From contig JAIENF010000196.1 in NCBI GenBank assembly GCA_019751575.1, positions 1 through 8,818 of the forward strand: 8,818 bases of DNA. Reading direction: 5' to 3'. This stretch comes from Burkholderiales bacterium. Its GTDB lineage: Bacteria > Pseudomonadota > Gammaproteobacteria > Burkholderiales > CAIKXV01. The notes under the pieces were generated by a model. The model had not been told where the DNA came from and did not search any database. It worked only from the letters and a program-made list of their open reading frames with translations. Within the stretch, counting starts at the first letter, position 1. Each line of letters starts with the position of its first letter. Both the position numbers and the translations under genes were made by a program. Positions 6,021 through 8,818 of the stretch are shown in pieces.

Positions 6021-6743
6021 TCAGCGATCGAGCTCCGGATAGTGCCGGAAGATGCCGCTCTGGTTGAACGGGATTCGCCGCTTCGACTTCAGGTAGCGTG
6101 CCACCCGGGGCAGCCGGGCCACGCGCGCAGCCAGCGAAACCAGGTGCGGATGCGCCGGTTCCAGCCGGGCCATCGCCTTCGGGAATGCGTAGCGCAGCCC
6201 GGCGACGACCTGGAACACCGACAGGTCGACATAGGACAGCGCGCCACCGACCATCCACGACGGACCCTTCGCATTGCGCGCGAGCACGCCCTCGAAGTAG
6301 CCGAGGAACTTCGGCAGGCGCAGTTCGACGAAGGCCTTCGCCCGCTTGCGCGCGGCCGGCTTCTGCTCCTCGTAGTAGAGGTGCTTGGCGATCGGATGGT
6401 GGGTGTCGTGCGCCTCGACGACGAAATCGGCGATCACCAGCTGCAGCTGGTTCGCCCAGCGACGCGCGGCTGCGTCCTTCGGCACCAGCCCCAGCCGCGG
6501 CCCGAGGAAGGCCAGGATGTTCGCGGTCTGCGAGATCCATTCGCCATCGACCTCGAGGATCGGCGGGGCGAACGGCGCGCGCGGGTCGTTGCCCTGCAGG
6601 ATGGCCAGCACGGCTGCGCGTCCGCCGCCGCGCTTCTCGGACCGGCGCACGACGTCGACATAGTCGGCGCCCGCCGCCTCGAGCGCCAGCCGGACGAACT
6701 CGCCACGGCCCTGGATATGCGACCAGTAGTAGAGGTTGTACAT
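6021..6743 (-). CDS. Glutathione S-transferase family protein (Sigma-like)
   Basis: A 240-residue cytosolic GST, unlike the one at 2933-3574. The N-terminal thioredoxin-like domain begins MYNLYYWSHIQGRGEFVRLA. The pattern Tyr-Trp…GRGE resembles Sigma/Alpha-type GSTs, in which a Tyr (here probably Tyr6) activates glutathione. The cis-Pro motif is APPIL (59-63), and SQTANIL (71-77) replaces the usual Gln-Ser contact with Gln72-Thr73. The C-terminal helical domain has LSYVDLSVFQVV (169-180), the conserved folding box, and ends in a basic stretch (YLKSKRRIPF, 217-226). ATG 6743 is supported by GGGAG 5 bases upstream. The frame stays open further upstream but that part has no GST character and crosses the divergent neighbour. 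It is convergent with the OYE gene and divergent from the nucleotide pyrophosphohydrolase gene. Substrate is unknown; electrophile detoxification is family inference. Confidence 0.91.
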   Translation of the reverse strand: MYNLYYWSHIQGRGEFVRLALEAAGADYVDVVRRSEKRGGGRAAVLAILQGNDPRAPFAPPILEVDGEWISQTANILAFLGPRLGLVPKDAAARRWANQLQLVIADFVVEAHDTHHPIAKHLYYEEQKPAARKRAKAFVELRLPKFLGYFEGVLARNAKGPSWMVGGALSYVDLSVFQVVAGLRYAFPKAMARLEPAHPHLVSLAARVARLPRVARYLKSKRRIPFNQSGIFRHYPELDR

Positions 6744-6834
6744 GCAGGCTCCCCGCGGCAGGTTGGTTGACCGGCCCAGTGTAGCGCTAGACTCGGCCGG
6801 TACATCCACCCCGTACCCGATGCGGACGACAGAC
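6744..6834. promoter_or_regulatory. Divergent promoter gap between GST and pyrophosphohydrolase genes
   Basis: This 91-base gap must start both genes. Toward the plus strand, TTGACC (6767-6772) and TAGACT (6788-6793) resemble -35 and -10 boxes, but with a short 15-base spacer. TAGCGCTA (6782-6789) is a perfect 8-bp palindrome overlapping them. No clear minus-strand promoter is readable. Confidence 0.25.
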
Positions 6835-7188
6835 ATGGCCTCAGACAGCGTGGCAGGACTCACCGAACGCCTGCGGCAGTTCGCCGCGGAGCGCGACTGG
6901 GAACAGTTCCACTCCCCGAAGAACCTGGCCATCGGCGTCGCCGCCGAGGCTGGCGAACTGGCGGCCGAGTTCCAGTGGATCGACGGCGCGGACAGCTACC
7001 GGCCGGAGGCCGCCCACCTCGAGCGCATCCGCCATGAATCGGCGGACGTGCTGCTCTACCTCGTGCGCCTGGCCGACCGCCTGCAGTTCGACCTGGTCGC
7101 GGCGGCCGACGAGAAGATCGGCCTCAACGCGGTGAAGTACCCGGTGGAGAAGTTCAAGGGGTCGTCGCGGAAGTACTCGGAGGAGTGA
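6835..7188 (+). CDS. MazG-like (RS21-C6/dCTPase type) nucleotide pyrophosphohydrolase
   Basis: A 117-residue all-alpha NTP pyrophosphohydrolase that would hydrolyse (d)NTPs, often modified or dCTP-like ones, to monophosphate and pyrophosphate and so clean the nucleotide pool. The Mg2+-binding residues are complete: EAGE (Glu38, Glu41), then Glu68 and Asp71 (HESADVLLYLVRLADRL). The N-terminal FAAERDWEQFHSPKNLAIGV (16-35) and the ending KYPVEKFKGSSRKY (101-114) match the short RS21-C6-like group. Full-length two-domain MazG is about twice as long. ATG 6835 fits the family start; an in-frame ATG at 6820 would add five residues, and neither has a convincing ribosome site. It is divergent from the Sigma-like GST and ends 21 bases from the convergent amidase stop. 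No MazE/F toxin genes are present, so a toxin-antitoxin role is not supported. Confidence 0.92.
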   Translation: MASDSVAGLTERLRQFAAERDWEQFHSPKNLAIGVAAEAGELAAEFQWIDGADSYRPEAAHLERIRHESADVLLYLVRLADRLQFDLVAAADEKIGLNAVKYPVEKFKGSSRKYSEE

Positions 7189-7209
7189 GCCGCGACGCCG
7201 GGCCGGTGC

Positions 7210-8559
7210 TCAGGAAGGCCGCAACACCTGGTCGATCCACCCCGCCGATTCGAACAGCTCCGCATCGCGGTCCATGAAGCCGATCGCCTGAAGCCCCAGC
7301 GGCAATCCCTGCACGGTCATCAGCGGCAGGCTGAGCGCCGGCGCACCGAGGTAGGACGCGGGGATGTTGAACACGGTGTCGCCCGTGGAGTCGATGCCCA
7401 GCGGCGCCACGCCGGGCGCGGCCAGCGTGAGCATCACGTCGCATTCGCCGAGCAGCATCGCATGCGCGGCGCGCGCGGCCGCGCGCGTGGCGAGCAGCTT
7501 GCGGTAGTCGGCCTGGGTCATCTTCTCGGCCTCGACCAGTCGCTCGCGCAGGAAATCGCTGAGCTTCGAAGGATCGCGGTCGCGGTAGGTGTTGAGCGGC
7601 CACACGGACTCGTAGTTGACCAGCGCGTGCGACACGCGTCCCGCGTCTTCCAGCGCCACCTCGAGCAGCGCGATGCGCGCATCGTCGTTGCGGCGCTGCA
7701 CCCGCACGCCCTCGTCGGCGAGCCGCTTCACCGCAGCCTCGAAGGCGGCCTTTGCATCGGCATCGGCCATCTTCCAGCCGGCGGTCTCGATCACCACGAT
7801 GCGCGACGGACGCACCGGCGCCGGGGTCTCCGACGGACCGTACAGGCCGGGATACCCGGGATCGCCGCCGGCGCGGTCGGAGATCTCGCGGGCGACGATC
7901 CAGGCATCCTGCAAGGTCGCTGCGATCGGGCCATGCGCAGACTGGGACAGGCCGTCATGCGAGCCGCCACGGTTGATCGCACCGAAGGTGGGCTTGAATG
8001 CATAGGCACCGCAGTAGCTCGCCGGCCGGAGCAGCGAGCCGATCACCTGGGTGCCGAGGCCGGCGGCGATCATGCCGCAGCCCACGCCCGCGGCCGAGCC
8101 GCTGCTCGAACCGCCCGGGGTGCGCGCCGGATCCCACGGGTTGCGCGTGCCGCGCGGCACCTTGGCGGCGAACTCGGTGGTGACCGTCTTGCCGAGGATG
8201 ATCGCACCGGCCTGGCGCAGTGCGAGCACGCTGGCCGAATCCCGATGCGATTCGTAGCCTTCGAACACCGGTGAACCGCACTGGGTCGGCATGTCCGCCG
8301 TCTCGATCAGGTCCTTGATGCCGACCGGCATGCCGTCGATGCGCGACAGTTGCTTGCCCTCGCGCCAGCGCACGGTCGATGCCGCTGCCGCCGCGCGCGC
8401 CTTGGCGATCTCGATGTGCACGAACGCGCCCACGGTCGGCTCGAAAGCCTCGACGTTGGCGAGGCAGCGGTCGAGGAACGCCGAAGGCGTGTCCTTGCCG
8501 GAGGCGAAATCCGCCGCACGGTTCGTGTACGACTGGGGAATGGGCGTCGGCAACTTCAT
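7210..8559 (-). CDS. Amidase-signature family amidohydrolase
   Basis: From ATG 8559 the product is 449 residues, normal for the amidase-signature family, which hydrolyses amide bonds with a Ser-cisSer-Lys triad. All three are present: Lys82 in GMPVGIKDLIE (76-86), the cis-Ser at Ser151 in PGGSSSGSAAG (148-158), and the nucleophile Ser175 in GTQVIGSLLRPASYCG (169-184). The Ser151-Ser175 spacing of 24 equals that of FAAH and malonamidase E2. GatB/GatC are not nearby and the C-terminal half is short, so this is a free-standing amidase rather than GatA; its substrate is unknown. No signal peptide is seen. ATG 8559 has GGAG 8 bases upstream; an in-frame ATG at 8598 would add 13 residues and lacks such a site. 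It lies about 115 bases after a Bug receptor gene on the same strand, suggesting uptake and hydrolysis of one compound. Confidence 0.93.
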   Translation of the reverse strand: MKLPTPIPQSYTNRAADFASGKDTPSAFLDRCLANVEAFEPTVGAFVHIEIAKARAAAAASTVRWREGKQLSRIDGMPVGIKDLIETADMPTQCGSPVFEGYESHRDSASVLALRQAGAIILGKTVTTEFAAKVPRGTRNPWDPARTPGGSSSGSAAGVGCGMIAAGLGTQVIGSLLRPASYCGAYAFKPTFGAINRGGSHDGLSQSAHGPIAATLQDAWIVAREISDRAGGDPGYPGLYGPSETPAPVRPSRIVVIETAGWKMADADAKAAFEAAVKRLADEGVRVQRRNDDARIALLEVALEDAGRVSHALVNYESVWPLNTYRDRDPSKLSDFLRERLVEAEKMTQADYRKLLATRAAARAAHAMLLGECDVMLTLAAPGVAPLGIDSTGDTVFNIPASYLGAPALSLPLMTVQGLPLGLQAIGFMDRDAELFESAGWIDQVLRPS

Positions 8560-8674
8560 TGGAACGTCTCCGGAGAGCGGCGGCTGGGCCAGGTTCATGT
8601 GGACAGGACGTGCAGCAAGGGCGGGAGTGTATCGCTGTTGCCCTGTTGGCCAGCGGACGTTCCCGCGCGCGCGG
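8560..8674 (-). promoter_or_regulatory. Gap between the second Bug gene and the amidase
   Basis: This 115-base gap holds a -10-like TACACT on the minus strand (8626-8631) without a matching -35. It also holds the GC-only palindrome CCGCGCGCGCGG (8663-8674) directly after the upstream stop codon, with no T-tract. Whether the amidase has its own promoter or is read through from the Bug gene cannot be decided here. Confidence 0.25.
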
Positions 8675-8818
8675 CTACTGGCGCTCGATCTTCGCGGTGG
8701 CCACCACCCTGCGCCACTTGTCGATCTCCTCGACCATCAGCTTGCGCATCCCTTCGGGCGTCGACCCGCGCACCTCGATGCCGAGCTCGCGCAGCCGGGA
8801 CACGATTTCCGGCACGGC
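8675..8818 (-). CDS. Bug-family (TTT) solute-binding protein, C-terminal fragment
   Basis: The last 47 codons of a minus-strand gene that continues beyond the right edge; TAG is at 8675-8677. The peptide AVPEIVSRLRELGIEVRGST, then PEGMRKLMVEEIDKWRRVVA and TAKIERQ, is the typical C-terminal helix pair of Bug/TctC receptors (…L.ELG.E..G.TPE.F…E…W..VV..A.I). The N-terminal signal peptide and ligand site are outside the window. The Bug protein at 1003-2016 has a related ending (FVRAELAKWAKLVKDAGIKP). It precedes the amidase gene on the same strand. Confidence 0.82.
   Translation of the reverse strand, partial: AVPEIVSRLRELGIEVRGSTPEGMRKLMVEEIDKWRRVVATAKIERQ

Noticed and set aside
4903..6540. 545-codon minus-strand frame across OYE and the second GST
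   Set aside because: It is antisense to the OYE and out of frame with the GST; composition is arginine- and glycine-rich with no recognisable domain.
6835..7188. Toxin-antitoxin module suggested by the MazG-like gene
   Set aside because: There is no MazE, MazF or other small toxin gene beside it; the short RS21-C6-like form is a housekeeping-type pool-cleaning enzyme.
8663..8674. CCGCGCGCGCGG palindrome as a terminator or Z-DNA switch
   Set aside because: Alternating CG runs are expected by chance in DNA this GC-rich; it has no loop and no T-tract.

Overview
The window is GC-rich, almost fully coding DNA. It looks like the chromosome of a betaproteobacterium, most likely in or near Burkholderiales. 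This rests on the codon bias (G/C at nearly all third positions) and on two Bug-type periplasmic binding proteins of the tripartite tricarboxylate transporter (TTT) family, which are hugely expanded in that group. The taxon is inferred; there is no rRNA or other phylogenetic marker. No tRNA, rRNA, CRISPR array, complete insertion sequence or phage gene was seen, and no gene-free stretch exceeds about 150 bases.

Layout, left to right. (1) The 3' end of a catalase-peroxidase gene (katG, +), whose stop codon is the first triplet of an 81-bp element with perfect 23-bp inverted repeats. (2) Three minus-strand genes read toward katG: a ChaC-like gamma-glutamylcyclotransferase, a Bug solute-binding protein and an SDR oxidoreductase. 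A GC hairpin and a sigma-54-like promoter match lie between ChaC and Bug, and Bug-SDR looks like a two-gene operon. (3) A glutathione S-transferase (+) diverges from ChaC across a short region holding two tandem 11-bp repeats. (4) A FrhB/BciB/HCAR-type flavin and iron-sulfur oxidoreductase (-) with a TTG start diverges from an Old Yellow Enzyme-family reductase (+). Between them is a 17-bp perfect palindrome. (5) A second, Sigma-like GST (-) diverges from a small MazG/RS21-C6-like nucleotide pyrophosphohydrolase (+). (6) An amidase-signature enzyme (-) lies downstream of the C-terminal end of a second Bug protein (-) that runs off the right edge.

Functionally, the middle of the window is rich in small redox and electrophile-handling enzymes: KatG (peroxide), two GSTs and ChaC (glutathione use and breakdown), an OYE (activated alkenes or nitro compounds), an SDR, and a nucleotide-pool-cleaning enzyme. 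The genes alternate in strand as short divergent and convergent units, so this is a neighbourhood of related functions rather than one operon. Nothing here is clearly a new multi-gene system. The points most worth a second look are the inverted-repeat element fused to the katG stop codon, the shared ChaC/GST control region, the odd start of the FrhB-like gene, and the OYE palindrome with its active-site substitutions.
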